A stretch of 64,000 nt of DNA from Halioglobus sp. GTDB taxonomy: Bacteria; Pseudomonadota; Gammaproteobacteria; Pseudomonadales; Halieaceae. The notes under the pieces were generated by a model. It was not told the DNA's origin. It saw nothing but the letters and a program-made list of their open reading frames with translations, and did no database searches. Within the stretch, counting starts at the first letter, position 1, and each line of letters begins with the position of its first letter. The position numbers and the translations under genes were made by a program. The stretch spans positions 43,901 to 107,900 of the forward strand of contig JAPKAY010000006.1 in assembly GCA_028825045.1 (NCBI GenBank), in the 5' to 3' direction. Of this stretch, positions 1-7,686 are shown piece by piece.

Positions 1-365
1 ACAAGGTGCAGGATATTGATGAGGCTATCGAGTTGACCAACCGCATCCAGGCCTATCAAGGGCAGGGTCATAGCTGCGGTATTTATTCCTACAACGACGA
101 CAACATCATGAGGCTGGCGCTGGCCACGCGCACATCGCGAGTTATGGTAAACCAGCCGCAGGCCGCATCGAACAGCGGCAACCTTTGGAACGGCATGCGC
201 CAGACTTTTTCGCTGGGGTGTGGTTCCTGGGGTGGTAATAGCATCAATCACAACATCACCTGGCGTGACCTGGTCAACGAGACCTGGGTCTCCAAGCCTC
301 TGGAAAAACCCAAGGTGATTCCCTCGGATGAGGAGCTCTTTGGCTCGGTGATGGGAAAGTTCTAA
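1..365 (+). CDS. acylating aldehyde dehydrogenase, C-terminal part (5' cut by window)
   Basis: Only about the last 120 residues are present; the frame is open from the left edge, so the GTG at 6 is internal. The motif LGCGSWGGNS and the preceding SRVMVNQPQ are typical of CoA-acylating aldehyde dehydrogenases (the AdhE aldehyde domain and SauS-type sulfoacetaldehyde dehydrogenase), which turn an aldehyde into an acyl-CoA with NAD(P)+. It lies 28 bp before a valine-degradation operon, where MmsA (methylmalonate-semialdehyde dehydrogenase) is usual; the C-terminus does not look like MmsA. Substrate is unknown. It could serve this pathway or be an unrelated upstream gene. Confidence 0.75.
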   Translation, partial: KVQDIDEAIELTNRIQAYQGQGHSCGIYSYNDDNIMRLALATRTSRVMVNQPQAASNSGNLWNGMRQTFSLGCGSWGGNSINHNITWRDLVNETWVSKPLEKPKVIPSDEELFGSVMGKF

Positions 366-393
366 AGTAGTCACACGGACCAAGGATTCAATC

Positions 394-1554
394 ATGGATT
401 TTTCCCTGTCAGAAGACCAGCAGGCTTTTGTTTCCAGTGCGCGTGCCTTTGCTGAGGGTGTGTTGGCGCCAAACGCCGCAACCTGGGACGAGAAGTCGAT
501 CTTCCCCAAAGATGCACTGCGCCAGGCAGGTGATTTAGGCTTCATGGGTATGTACACACCGGAGAAGGCCGGTGGCCTGGGCATGCACCGACTCGATGCA
601 AGCCTGATCGTCGAGGAACTGGCCAAGGGCTGTACTGCAACGGCGGCGTTTCTGACTATCCACAATATGGCTACCAATATGGTGGGCAAGTATTGTTCTG
701 ATGCGGTGATTGAACAGTGGTGCCCAGACCTGGTGATGGGTGAAAAACTTGCCTCCTACTGTTTGACCGAACCGGGGGCCGGCTCTGATGCAGCTTCATT
801 GCGTACCAGCGCTACCCGCGACGGTGATGATTATATTGTTAATGGCAGCAAGGTTTTTATCTCCGGTGCTGGCGAGACCGATGTTCTGGTGGTCATGTTG
901 CGCACGGGAGAGGCTGGACCGAAGGGCATCTCCACTGTACTTATTCCCGCCGACGCAGCGGGGGTCTCCTACGGCAAAAAAGAAGCGAAGATGGGTTGGA
1001 ATGCGCAGCCAACGTGCACTATCACTTTCGATCAGGTGAGGGTGCCAGTGGCCAACCGGCTGGGTGCCGAAGGGCAGGGCTTTGCCATTGCTATGGAAGG
1101 TTTGGATGGCGGGCGCATTAATATCGCTACCTGCAGCGTTGGTACTGCCCAGCAGGCACTGGAAGAAGCCACCGCCTATGTACGCGAGCGTCGACAGTTT
1201 GATACGGCAATTGCCGATTTTCAGGCAACGCAATTCAAACTGGCTGACATGCTCACAGAACTGGTCGCGGCGCGGCAGATGGTGCGGTTGGCAGCCAGCA
1301 AATTGGATAACAAAGATTCACAGGCTTCGACCTATTGCGCGATGGCCAAGCGGTTTGCCACGGATGTGGGTTTTGAGGTTTGTAACGATGCCCTGCAGTT
1401 ATTTGGTGGCTATGGCTATATCAGGGAGTACCCAATGGAGCGGCATGTACGCGATACCCGCGTGCACCAGATTCTGGAAGGGACTAATGAAATTATGCGG
1501 GTGATTGTGTCCCGAAAATTGTTAATGGACGGTGCACTGGAGGTAATCAAGTGA
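394..1554 (+). CDS. acyl-CoA dehydrogenase, isobutyryl-CoA dehydrogenase type
   Basis: FAD-dependent acyl-CoA dehydrogenase of 386 residues, a normal family length, predicted to oxidise isobutyryl-CoA to methacrylyl-CoA in valine catabolism. Visible signatures are the FAD-loop motif CLTEPGAGSDAAS near residue 125, the family block LFGGYGYIREYPMERHVRD and the C-terminal LEGTNEIMR, in which Glu362 is the expected catalytic base. Substrate assignment rests mainly on its neighbours: hydratase, hydroxyisobutyryl-CoA hydrolase and MmsB follow directly. Its stop codon overlaps the next start by 4 bp (GTGA), indicating translational coupling. A short/branched-chain (2-methylbutyryl) specificity is a possible alternative. 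Confidence 0.88.
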   Translation: MDFSLSEDQQAFVSSARAFAEGVLAPNAATWDEKSIFPKDALRQAGDLGFMGMYTPEKAGGLGMHRLDASLIVEELAKGCTATAAFLTIHNMATNMVGKYCSDAVIEQWCPDLVMGEKLASYCLTEPGAGSDAASLRTSATRDGDDYIVNGSKVFISGAGETDVLVVMLRTGEAGPKGISTVLIPADAAGVSYGKKEAKMGWNAQPTCTITFDQVRVPVANRLGAEGQGFAIAMEGLDGGRINIATCSVGTAQQALEEATAYVRERRQFDTAIADFQATQFKLADMLTELVAARQMVRLAASKLDNKDSQASTYCAMAKRFATDVGFEVCNDALQLFGGYGYIREYPMERHVRDTRVHQILEGTNEIMRVIVSRKLLMDGALEVIK

Positions 1555-2339
1555 GTTTGAGTACATCACAGAAGTTAAAGGTAGAGTTGCACGGGCACAC
1601 GGCCCTGCTGACGATCGATAATCCCGGTGCCAATACGTTCGACACCGAGAGTTTACCGGCACTCAAAGCCCTGGTTGAAAAACTGAACGGCGAGAAACAA
1701 ATTTACGCACTGGTGTTGACCGGCGCGGGGGAAAAATTCTTCTCTGCAGGCGCTGATCTCAAACTTTTTGCGGATGGGGATCCGAAAACTGCCCGCAGTA
1801 TGGCGCAGTATTTTGGTCAGGCGTTTGAAACATTGGCAGACTTTCGCGGCGTATCAATTGCTGCGATCAATGGTTTTGCTATGGGTGGTGGTTTGGAGGT
1901 TGCGATGGCCTGTGACATCCGCATCGCCGAGGAACAGGCGAAAATGGCGCTTCCGGAGGCGAAAGTTGGTTTGCTTCCTTGCGCAGGGGGGACTCAGCGA
2001 CTGTCCTGGCTGGTCGGCGAAGGTTGGGCCAAGCGCATGATTCTATGCGGCGAGCGAATTGATGCCGCCACGGCGGAGCGCATAGGCTTGGTGGAGGAGG
2101 TTGTCGGCAAAGGTGCGGCGTTGCAACGTGCGCTGGAGCTGGCAGAACAAGTCGGAGAGCAAAGCCCGACATCGGTTGCCCTCTGCAAGCGCTTGGTCCA
2201 TAGCGGTCGCAATACCGTGATTGGAGCTGGCCTGGATGGCGAGCGCGAACTATTCGAGGCGTTGTTTTCCACCGAAGATCAGCGCGAAGGCGTCAATGCC
2301 TTCCTGGAAAAGCGCAAACCTGTCTGGAAAAACTGCTAA
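1551..2339 (+). CDS. enoyl-CoA hydratase/isomerase family protein of the valine operon
   Basis: Crotonase-fold protein of 262 residues, probably hydrating methacrylyl-CoA to 3-hydroxyisobutyryl-CoA. The oxyanion-hole segments are GEKFFSAGADLKLF and FAMGGGLEVAMACD, and LPEAKVGLLPCAGGTQRL holds the first catalytic glutamate. Aligned by eye to rat crotonase, the second glutamate (Glu164, motif AME) is an arginine here (WAKRMILCG), so the chemistry may differ from a classical hydratase. It starts with GTG, overlapping the dehydrogenase stop, and ends 12 bp before the hydrolase gene with an AAGGAG-type ribosome site between. Membership of the operon is clear; exact reaction is inferred. Confidence 0.82.
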   Translation: MSLSTSQKLKVELHGHTALLTIDNPGANTFDTESLPALKALVEKLNGEKQIYALVLTGAGEKFFSAGADLKLFADGDPKTARSMAQYFGQAFETLADFRGVSIAAINGFAMGGGLEVAMACDIRIAEEQAKMALPEAKVGLLPCAGGTQRLSWLVGEGWAKRMILCGERIDAATAERIGLVEEVVGKGAALQRALELAEQVGEQSPTSVALCKRLVHSGRNTVIGAGLDGERELFEALFSTEDQREGVNAFLEKRKPVWKNC

Positions 2340-2351
2340 GGAGGTACTGTA

Positions 2352-3464
2352 ATGTCTGATGCCCCCATTCTTTTTCAGGAGCTCTCAGCAGGATCCGGCA
2401 AACTTGGCCTGGTGACACTGAATGTTGCAGCCACACTGAACTCACTGACACTGCAGATGGTCGATATGCTGCAGGAACAGCTTGACGCCTGGGCAGAGAA
2501 TGACGCTGTTTCAGCGGTGTTCATCGAAGGCTCTGGCGAAAAAGCCTTTTGCGCGGGTGGCGATATACAAGCATTACACCAGTCTGCTGTGGCTACCCCG
2601 GGTGGCCCCTGTGATTATGCGGAGAGTTTTTTTGCGCGTGAATACCGCATGAACTATACCCTGCACACTTACCCCAAACCCCTCATATGTTGGGGTCACG
2701 GTATTGTAATGGGAGGCGGGCTGGGTGTAATGGCCGGGTGTTCGCATCGGGTGGTTACCCAGAAGACGCGAATTGCCATGCCGGAAGTTACTATTGCCCT
2801 GTTCCCTGATGTTGGGGGCACTTGGTTTTTGAATCATATGCCCGGTAGTTCGGGGCAGTTTTTGGCGTTGACCGGCGCATCAATTAATGCCGCGGATGCG
2901 ATATATACAGGGTTAGCAGACCGATTTATTGCCAGTGAACATAAACCTCAGGTAGTGGAACAGTTGTTAGACCAGAAATGGGGAAGTGATGCGGCGGCGA
3001 ACCATGCGCTGGTTCGTCATGTCCTTCGTCCTTTTGCGGAACAGAGTATTGGGCAGTGTCCGGGCGGACAGGTTGAGCCGCACTTGAGCGCCATCAATAC
3101 TCTATGTGATGGGGATGATGTCCATGATCTGATCGACAATATAGTTTCGCTGCAGACTAAAGACCCCTGGCTAACCAAAGCGGGAGAGAGTCTCTCCCAC
3201 GGTTCGCCGCTGGCGGCGCTATGGATTCACCGGCAGTTGCGCGAAATGAGACACGCCTCTTTGAAGGAAGTTTTTCAATCGGAAATTCGTCTTGTTACTA
3301 ATATTGTGCGCCACCCGGAATTTGCTGAGGGTGTGCGTGCACTATTAATCGACAAGGACCGCAGTCCCACCTGGCAGTACGCGTCGACACGTGAAGTGCC
3401 AGAAGACGTGCTTGCATCTTTTTTTACTACGCCGTGGGCTGACAATCCCCTGGCGAATTTGTAA
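2352..3464 (+). CDS. 3-hydroxyisobutyryl-CoA hydrolase (HIBCH-like)
   Basis: Crotonase-superfamily thioesterase of 370 residues, longer than ordinary hydratases and matching HIBCH, which releases 3-hydroxyisobutyrate from its CoA ester so that toxic methacrylyl-CoA does not build up. Motifs: GEKAFCAGGDIQALH around residue 60, WGHGIVMGGGLGVMAG near 115, and MPEVTIALFPDVGG, carrying the Glu and Asp expected for the hydrolase subgroup. The C-terminal half (residues 200-370) is the extra HIBCH helical region. Third gene of the valine operon, 27 bp before mmsB. Confidence 0.88.
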   Translation: MSDAPILFQELSAGSGKLGLVTLNVAATLNSLTLQMVDMLQEQLDAWAENDAVSAVFIEGSGEKAFCAGGDIQALHQSAVATPGGPCDYAESFFAREYRMNYTLHTYPKPLICWGHGIVMGGGLGVMAGCSHRVVTQKTRIAMPEVTIALFPDVGGTWFLNHMPGSSGQFLALTGASINAADAIYTGLADRFIASEHKPQVVEQLLDQKWGSDAAANHALVRHVLRPFAEQSIGQCPGGQVEPHLSAINTLCDGDDVHDLIDNIVSLQTKDPWLTKAGESLSHGSPLAALWIHRQLREMRHASLKEVFQSEIRLVTNIVRHPEFAEGVRALLIDKDRSPTWQYASTREVPEDVLASFFTTPWADNPLANL

Positions 3465-3491
3465 TCCACGCAGAATCGAGGAAACAAAATA

Positions 3492-4376
3492 ATGGCAGAG
3501 GTAGCATTCATCGGGTTGGGCAACATGGGCGGGCCTATGGCCAGCAACCTGCTCAAAGCGGGACACACGGTCGTGGTGTTTGACCTTTCGCAGGCTGCGT
3601 GTGATCAACTGCAGGGCTTAGGTGCCTCGGTCGCAAGGTCGGCTGCAGAGGCAGCGACCGGAATGGACTACGTGATTTCGATGTTACCGGCGGGTAAGCA
3701 CGTGGCCACCACCTATCTGGGCGACGGCGGATTGCTCTCTATGCTCGATGCGACCACCACCGTATTGGATTGCAGTACCATTGACGCGGCGACAGCGCGA
3801 ACCGTGGGTGCGGAAGCTGCGGAGCGAGGTATCGGCTTTATGGATGCTCCGGTTTCCGGTGGAGTCGCCGCAGCGGCAGCCGGCACACTGGCGTTTATGT
3901 GCGGTGGAGATGCCAACACTTTCGAAAAAGCCCGACTAATTTTACAGGACATGGGAAAGAATATTTTCCATGCGGGCCGGGCTGGATCTGGCCAGGTGGC
4001 CAAGGGCTGCAACAACATGTTGCTGGCGATCCACATGATTGGCACCAGCGAGGCACTGGAGATGGGAGCTCGAAATGGCCTGGATCCGAAGGTACTGTCT
4101 GAAATTATGTTGGCCAGCTCTGGCCGCAACTGGTCACTGGAAGTGTACAACCCCTATCCGGGGGTGATGGAAACGGCACCTGCCAGCAATGATTACCAAC
4201 CGGGCTTTATGGTTGATTTAATGGTTAAAGACCTGGGGCTTGCCATGGAAATTGCGCAGCAGAGCGAAGTCGACAATGTTATGGGTCAGCTGGCCAGTAC
4301 TTTGTACAATGCGCATCAGCAAGCCGGTAACGGACAGAAGGATTTTTCCAGCATACTGCAAAAATTGCAGGACTGA
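3492..4376 (+). CDS. mmsB: 3-hydroxyisobutyrate dehydrogenase
   Basis: NAD-dependent beta-hydroxyacid dehydrogenase of 294 residues that oxidises 3-hydroxyisobutyrate to methylmalonate semialdehyde, the last visible valine step here. The N-terminus is a Rossmann fold with FIGLGNMGGPMASNLLKAGH; the substrate loop DAPVSGGVAAAAAGTL and the catalytic-lysine motif VAKGCNNMLL are intact. It is preceded by a GAGGAA ribosome site and is the last gene of the operon, with about 300 bp before the next coding region. Tartronate-semialdehyde reductase is a related alternative, but the context favours MmsB. Confidence 0.93.
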   Translation: MAEVAFIGLGNMGGPMASNLLKAGHTVVVFDLSQAACDQLQGLGASVARSAAEAATGMDYVISMLPAGKHVATTYLGDGGLLSMLDATTTVLDCSTIDAATARTVGAEAAERGIGFMDAPVSGGVAAAAAGTLAFMCGGDANTFEKARLILQDMGKNIFHAGRAGSGQVAKGCNNMLLAIHMIGTSEALEMGARNGLDPKVLSEIMLASSGRNWSLEVYNPYPGVMETAPASNDYQPGFMVDLMVKDLGLAMEIAQQSEVDNVMGQLASTLYNAHQQAGNGQKDFSSILQKLQD

Positions 4377-4677
4377 TTCGAGCGACTGACTAGGTTTGGC
4401 TTTTTTCCAGAGTATTCTGGTGCTTTATTGGAATCACAGTTTTTGCCTCACCACCGCCAGCTGCCCGGTATTGCAAACAGCTGACAGCCCCAGTGGGAGA
4501 ATTAAGCCGATTAGCCCCATAAGCAATACCTCCTGCGAACACTCGACTATGTGCTGCACTGTTGTAGGGAGTTGCCTGAATGTGCTACTGACAGCCTGAG
4601 ACTGGCCTATTGCGACATGGATCAGGCCTTTTCATGCGCGTAGGCTATGCCCTCAAAAGTTATTTCAAGGACTCCCC
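4377..4677. other. intergenic region, no firm gene
   Basis: About 300 bp between mmsB and the next crotonase gene. A weak hairpin (arms GGCCT at 4604-4608 and AGGCC at 4624-4628, followed by TTTT) lies upstream of the crotonase. On the minus strand a 28-codon frame (4434-4520) starts 7 nt after a perfect AGGAGGT; its product is short and hydrophobic (MGLIGLILPLGLSAVC...). Nothing else is recognisable. Confidence 0.4.
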
Positions 4678-5481
4678 ATGTCGTTTGTTATCGTAGAAAA
4701 ACCCCGTCCGTACATCACGCTGATTACCCTAAACCGACCCGAGCGCATGAATGCTATGGCATTTGACGTCATGGTGCCTTTTAAGGAAGCGCTTGAGGAA
4801 GTCAGTTTCGACAATGACACACGGGTGGTAATCGTCACGGGTGCAGGGGCCGGCTTTTGTGCCGGTGCCGATCTGGAGGATCCTGGCTGGCTGGATATTT
4901 TCGATGGGTTAACTATCCCCGGCATCGCTCGTCGTGCAATGAGAATTCTTGACGATGTGGTCAAGGCTATTCACACCATGCACCAGCCGGTCATTGGCGC
5001 GATTAACGGTCCCGCCATTGGTGGCGGATTTTGCCTCTCTATGGCGACAGATATTCGCGTCGCGGCGGAATCTGCCTATTTTCGACCGGCGGGTATCAAC
5101 AACGGGCTTACGTCGGCCGAGTTGGGGTTGAGCTACTTACTGCCGCGCGCGATCGGTACCAGTCGAGCATTTGAAATCATGTTGACGGGCCGGGATGTCG
5201 ATGCTCAGGAGGCGCAGCGAATCGGTATGGTATCCAAAGTGGTGCCGCAAGACGAATTACTGGAAGCGTGTTTTGCCATTGCTGAACGCATCAACGGATT
5301 CAGTCAGCTGGGTGTGGAGCTCAGTAAGCAAATGCTCTGGGCCGGTTTAGATGCTGGTAGTTTGCACACTCATATGAATCACGAAGGCCACGCCCAGCTA
5401 TTTGTCCGCATGACTACGAAGAATTTTGAAGAGGCGATCAAGGCGCGAAAAGATGGAAGAGCGCCTGACTTTAAGGATTGA
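4678..5481 (+). CDS. enoyl-CoA hydratase/isomerase (EchA-type)
   Basis: Crotonase-family protein of 267 residues. The oxyanion motifs GAGAGFCAGADL (around residue 55) and GPAIGGGFCLSMATD (around 105) are present, and NNGLTSAELGLSYLLP and AFEIMLTGRDV carry family glutamates. The INNGLTSAELGLSYLLPRAIG-like block resembles actinobacterial-style EchA proteins used in fatty acid or sterol side-chain beta-oxidation. It stands alone, about 300 bp after the valine operon, with a CAAGGA ribosome site, and is followed by a minus-strand operon, so it is probably a monocistronic unit. Substrate unknown. Confidence 0.85.
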   Translation: MSFVIVEKPRPYITLITLNRPERMNAMAFDVMVPFKEALEEVSFDNDTRVVIVTGAGAGFCAGADLEDPGWLDIFDGLTIPGIARRAMRILDDVVKAIHTMHQPVIGAINGPAIGGGFCLSMATDIRVAAESAYFRPAGINNGLTSAELGLSYLLPRAIGTSRAFEIMLTGRDVDAQEAQRIGMVSKVVPQDELLEACFAIAERINGFSQLGVELSKQMLWAGLDAGSLHTHMNHEGHAQLFVRMTTKNFEEAIKARKDGRAPDFKD

Positions 5482-5581
5482 ATTTGAGTTGCAAAATTTT
5501 GAATCTAGTTCAATTAAAAGTAAGTGGTAACCGCGCACAATATATTATCGACTGCCACTGATACGCAGATGCTCAACTACG

Positions 5582-6190
5582 CTAGGCCTGACTATAGGTT
5601 CCCAGCGAATTCTGCAATAGAGCCGAGTTTCTGCTTTGCCATAGCCACAGAATGGACGGTGCCAGGGTGGGGATGATAAGGACATTAAGTTGGTAGAGTA
5701 ACGCTATGACGTTTGAGTTGGGTACAAAGATCCCGGGCTGGTTGAAAAAAAGTCCACCAAGATTAATCATAAGCTCTTTCAGGCAAAGGCATAACAGGCC
5801 AAAAATAATGAGCGGGAATAGTACGATCAAACCCCAAATATAACTGCCCAGATACTCCTTTTTTTGCGTGGCGAAATGCAAGGCAGTATAAAAAGGCAAT
5901 GAATAAGAAAGGATTCTCGTATTCATGACAAATCCCAGCCGATACTCGGCTTGTGAAAGAGGAATAGGCTGGCCATTTTGCTCGCCAAACTCTGTAAGGA
6001 GCAGCGCGTTAGGGCCATCTATAAACAACCCATTAACGACATCTGGAAACCAGGATGAGAGAATCATATCGGCCACCCCAATAGCCGGGATGGCGATCGG
6101 TCCACTAGCCACAGTCCACAGCACAAAGCAGGGAATTAACAGCGTAAATACGTAGAGCAGAAATTGTCGAACGTGATGCTGGTTAGCCAC
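5582..6190 (-). CDS. exosortase H-associated membrane protein
   Basis: Integral membrane protein of about 203 residues with hydrophobic helices near residues 10-35, 100-120, 130-155 and 165-190 and an extracytoplasmic segment in between. Its place directly behind exosortase H matches the small membrane partner that accompanies XrtH in other bacteria; its precise role in sorting or proteolysis is not known. The start chosen is GTG at 6190, which follows GGGAGAG and overlaps the xrtH stop by 8 bp; an in-frame ATG at 6241 would add a poorly hydrophobic leader inside xrtH. Confidence 0.65.
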   Translation of the reverse strand: MANQHHVRQFLLYVFTLLIPCFVLWTVASGPIAIPAIGVADMILSSWFPDVVNGLFIDGPNALLLTEFGEQNGQPIPLSQAEYRLGFVMNTRILSYSLPFYTALHFATQKKEYLGSYIWGLIVLFPLIIFGLLCLCLKELMINLGGLFFNQPGIFVPNSNVIALLYQLNVLIIPTLAPSILWLWQSRNSALLQNSLGTYSQA

Positions 6191-6689
6191 TTGCGGTCTC
6201 TCCCGGCGACACATTACTGGGCAGATGGCGTAGGTAAACAATAAATACGATCAGAACATCCAGCATTATCAGGGCTGGCCACAGATACAGGTGTATCCAT
6301 TCGAAGAAGCTCAAATTCCAATTGCCGAGATAAAACAGGCTGATAATGCGCACTAGGTTCAGCGCTTGTATCGCCAGAAAGCCCAAACCGATGGCTGTCA
6401 GGCGTGCACGCCAACTGGCCGGAAAAGCAACGACAGCGGCGACTAATACAATGGTAGCCTCCACGCCGTTGCATCCGGCTTCGATTGATACCGCGAATCC
6501 GCTGTCTCTAAACTGTAGAATTTTGCCGTAGGCGACGACCGAGTTATCAAATGGAAGGATGACTGCGGCGCTGATCTTGGCCAACATCTCAGTAAAAGGA
6601 ATGATGACGTGTGTTTGCACCGGTGCGAGCAGTTCAAGTGTAAATAGAGAGACCAGTACTACGACAAAGAGAATAACGAATCGCGCCAC
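6183..6689 (-). CDS. xrtH: exosortase H, multi-pass sorting transpeptidase/protease
   Basis: Membrane protein of 168 residues with the exosortase/archaeosortase catalytic triad: Cys73 in EAGCNGVEA, Arg114 in LNLVRIISL and His133 in the HLYLW helix. The short length and sequence fit the XrtH subgroup, which recognises IPTLxxWG-CTERM tails and acts in the inner membrane to process exported proteins, probably passing them to surface glycan. GTG at 6689 is preferred because GAGGG lies 8 nt before it; GTG at 6704 is an alternative. No protein with an IPTLxxWG C-terminus is encoded in this window, so its substrates lie elsewhere. It follows the ABC exporter operon by about 80-95 bp on the same strand. 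Confidence 0.85.
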   Translation of the reverse strand: MARFVILFVVVLVSLFTLELLAPVQTHVIIPFTEMLAKISAAVILPFDNSVVAYGKILQFRDSGFAVSIEAGCNGVEATIVLVAAVVAFPASWRARLTAIGLGFLAIQALNLVRIISLFYLGNWNLSFFEWIHLYLWPALIMLDVLIVFIVYLRHLPSNVSPGETASG

Positions 6690-6783
6690 TGGTAAGACCC
6701 TCACATTGGAATGATTGGCATATTACCACAGCGCACAGCCGCACCCGGTGTTTCGCATGAGGAACCTGATGATTCGCCCGCTA

Positions 6784-7686
6784 CTAGCGCACGTTATCCT
6801 CACCTGAGATCAGACGGAAGTCTATGCCCGCTAGTCGCTCGAAATCGTAGGTGCTAATTTTAAAGAACTGTGCGAATTCGCTGCTATGGATAAAGTGTTG
6901 GCCCTCCGTCGAGAACAACTCGAAAGTCACCGTGCCGGCGAGGCTCTCAATCGTGAATCCCAGGTCTGCCTCTGTAACCGACAGATCACGCTGCATGCCC
7001 TGATCGGCCACTCCTTCAATCATAAGGGTTCGAAATGCATCAACAAGAGATTCCAACTCTTGCTGATCGGGAGTACGACCAATGCCAGACTGCCAGGTTC
7101 CATCTTCAAAGCTGACACTGTATAGATCGGCGTCTATTCTCAGTAAAGAGCGCAGCTGCAGTAATCTGGGGTCAAGCCAGGCATCGTTGAAAGCCGGTGC
7201 GTCGAAGGCATTGAAAGTAATACCGTAAATTGCATCCTGGCTCGCATTGCGTGCGTGCACTTTGCGAAATCCTGGAGAGCTTCCAAGAAAGATCGAGCCC
7301 AGCTCACTACCGTCGGAGGAAAAGCTGAGGTGTTTTTGGTAGTGATAGTCCACGACCTGAAATCGTTGGCGGGCCGCGGCAGAGACGCCGATGGGCCAGT
7401 CGGCCGGCTGATTGATGACGCCCTCTAGCAAGGCATCAACTTTGGCTGCATTCGCCGGTAGATTTTCCATTGCTGGTACCAGCCACCGCCCACCAGACTT
7501 TACTAAAATGGTCTGATTGTCGTACTTGTCCCCGATGCGGATTTCGTCTACTGCTGTACTGTCAAAAGGTGCCAATGCTGGTACCTCAGTGATCTGAGCC
7601 AGCTTGGGTTGTGGCCAGAATACAACGGCGGTAATGCCGCACTGTATTAGCAGTACCAATAGCAAGGCGGTGACGATGCGATTCAC
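6784..7686 (-). CDS. DUF4340 domain protein, exporter partner
   Basis: Protein of about 300 residues with an N-terminal signal anchor (VNRIVTALLLVLLIQCG) and a long periplasmic part. Sequence pattern and position downstream of a GldG-type protein match the DUF4340 family, which accompanies GldA/GldFG exporters in many Gram-negatives; biochemical role is unknown. The start is GTG at 7686, overlapping the upstream stop by 4 bp (GTGA) and so translationally coupled; the longer frame to 7764 would sit inside the permease gene. The repeated pattern DEIRIGDKYDNQTILVKSGG and later beta-rich segments suggest a beta-sandwich fold. Confidence 0.75.
   Translation of the reverse strand: MNRIVTALLLVLLIQCGITAVVFWPQPKLAQITEVPALAPFDSTAVDEIRIGDKYDNQTILVKSGGRWLVPAMENLPANAAKVDALLEGVINQPADWPIGVSAAARQRFQVVDYHYQKHLSFSSDGSELGSIFLGSSPGFRKVHARNASQDAIYGITFNAFDAPAFNDAWLDPRLLQLRSLLRIDADLYSVSFEDGTWQSGIGRTPDQQELESLVDAFRTLMIEGVADQGMQRDLSVTEADLGFTIESLAGTVTFELFSTEGQHFIHSSEFAQFFKISTYDFERLAGIDFRLISGEDNVR

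Noticed and set aside
4396..4599. 67-codon plus-strand frame after mmsB
   Set aside because: No ribosome site, Cys/Ser-rich non-protein-like composition.
5582..6704. IPTLxxWG-CTERM sorting targets for exosortase H in the window
   Set aside because: I read the C-termini of the exported proteins here (subtilase, sulfatase, DUF481, DUF3604) and none ends with this motif, a helix and basic tail.
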